Shown here piece by piece: positions 5,079 through 5,345 of a stretch of 5,345 bases of DNA. The notes under the pieces are model-generated. The model was not told the origin of the DNA, did no database searches, and was given only the letters and a program-made list of their open reading frames with translations. Source of the DNA: DATADF01 sp046263155 (GTDB lineage Bacteria > Actinomycetota > CADDZG01 > WHSQ01). Where the stretch lies: the NCBI GenBank assembly GCA_046263155.1, contig JBHELF010000049.1, forward strand, positions 1 through 5,345, in the 5' to 3' direction. Every line of letters starts with the position of its first letter. Position 1 is the first letter of the stretch. The translations under genes and the position numbers were made by a program.

Positions 5079-5345
5079 GTGCAAACCTCTGTAATTCGCC
5101 CTCCGTATGGATGCGCGCGTCCCCCGCCGGTGTCGTCGTACCCGGCACGGGATCCCGGCATTGCGGTAATAGTTCACACGCCGCCTGTGAGAAAAATCAC
5201 GGGGCGGGGACCGGAGAGCGAGTACCTTACGCCTCGACACCAACCCGACACGCACAGAAGAGATCGGAAATGACGACTCGACTATCCGGTACGGCGGCGA
5301 ACGCACGACCGTGAATCCATCGCCATCCTCGGCATAGGGTGCAGC
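5079..5345. other. GC-rich region with no supported gene
   Basis: It follows the IS630 promoter and probably includes the outer end of that element near its left part, which I cannot delimit. No frame here resembles the missing N-terminal half of the transglycosylase. Small inverted repeats exist (TCACA...TGTGA around 5170, and GTGA...TCAC just after). A 14-codon frame starts at ATG 5270 and ends at TGA 5312-5314, with only a weak upstream purine stretch (AGAAGAG). The stretch may be the upstream region of a gene beyond the window. Confidence 0.4.

Noticed and set aside
5270..5314. A 14-codon frame (MTTRLSGTAANARP) as a leader peptide
   Set aside because: The ribosome site is weak and no attenuator, biosynthetic gene or residue bias is visible downstream within the window.
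1..5345. CRISPR array, tRNA, rRNA or riboswitch
   Set aside because: No regularly spaced repeats, cloverleaf or conserved RNA motif was seen on either strand.

Overview
The window is a GC-rich bacterial chromosome segment that has been overwritten by mobile elements. The only host gene that can be recognised is the C-terminal half of an MltB-type lytic murein transglycosylase with a C-terminal peptidoglycan-binding domain. That architecture is common in alphaproteobacteria (Rhizobiales-like), so such a host is my best guess. One gene fragment is not strong evidence of taxonomy.

Layout from left to right: (1) 1-219, non-coding or unassignable sequence. (2) 220-1059, minus strand, the transglycosylase remnant, cut off upstream by foreign sequence so that the part expected to carry the catalytic glutamate is missing. 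(3) About 1060-2810, a probable mobile element carrying one intact minus-strand gene (1112-2731) for a 539-residue protein of no family I can name. A long two-part inverted repeat (2728-2790) covers this gene's start codon and Shine-Dalgarno site. (4) About 2815-3033, plus strand, the last ~73 codons of an IS66-family transposase. (5) 3046-4770, an apparently complete insertion sequence with terminal inverted repeats beginning GCTTTACAC and an intact DDE-type transposase (3131-4636, minus). (6) 4771-5043, minus strand, the N-terminal ~91 codons of an IS630-family transposase with its own near-consensus sigma70 promoter (5050-5078). (7) 5079-5345, GC-rich sequence with no gene I can support.

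No single host pathway links these genes. The three broken genes (transglycosylase, IS66, IS630) each lie against a junction with one of the two intact elements, and the two flanks of each intact element do not match each other. Simple insertion into one target therefore does not explain the region; successive insertions plus deletion or recombination are needed. The strong IS630 promoter points through the inverted repeat into the DDE transposase gene, and the chimeric reading frame it drives overlaps an upstream start of that transposase by four bases (ATGA). This suggests the junction created a promoter-capture arrangement.

The best candidate for something undescribed is the 539-residue protein with its start-codon hairpin. 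It looks like the sole gene of a compact ~1.75 kb element, yet shows neither an obvious DDE pattern, a serine or tyrosine recombinase signature, nor an HUH signature. It has a winged-helix-like C-terminal region.
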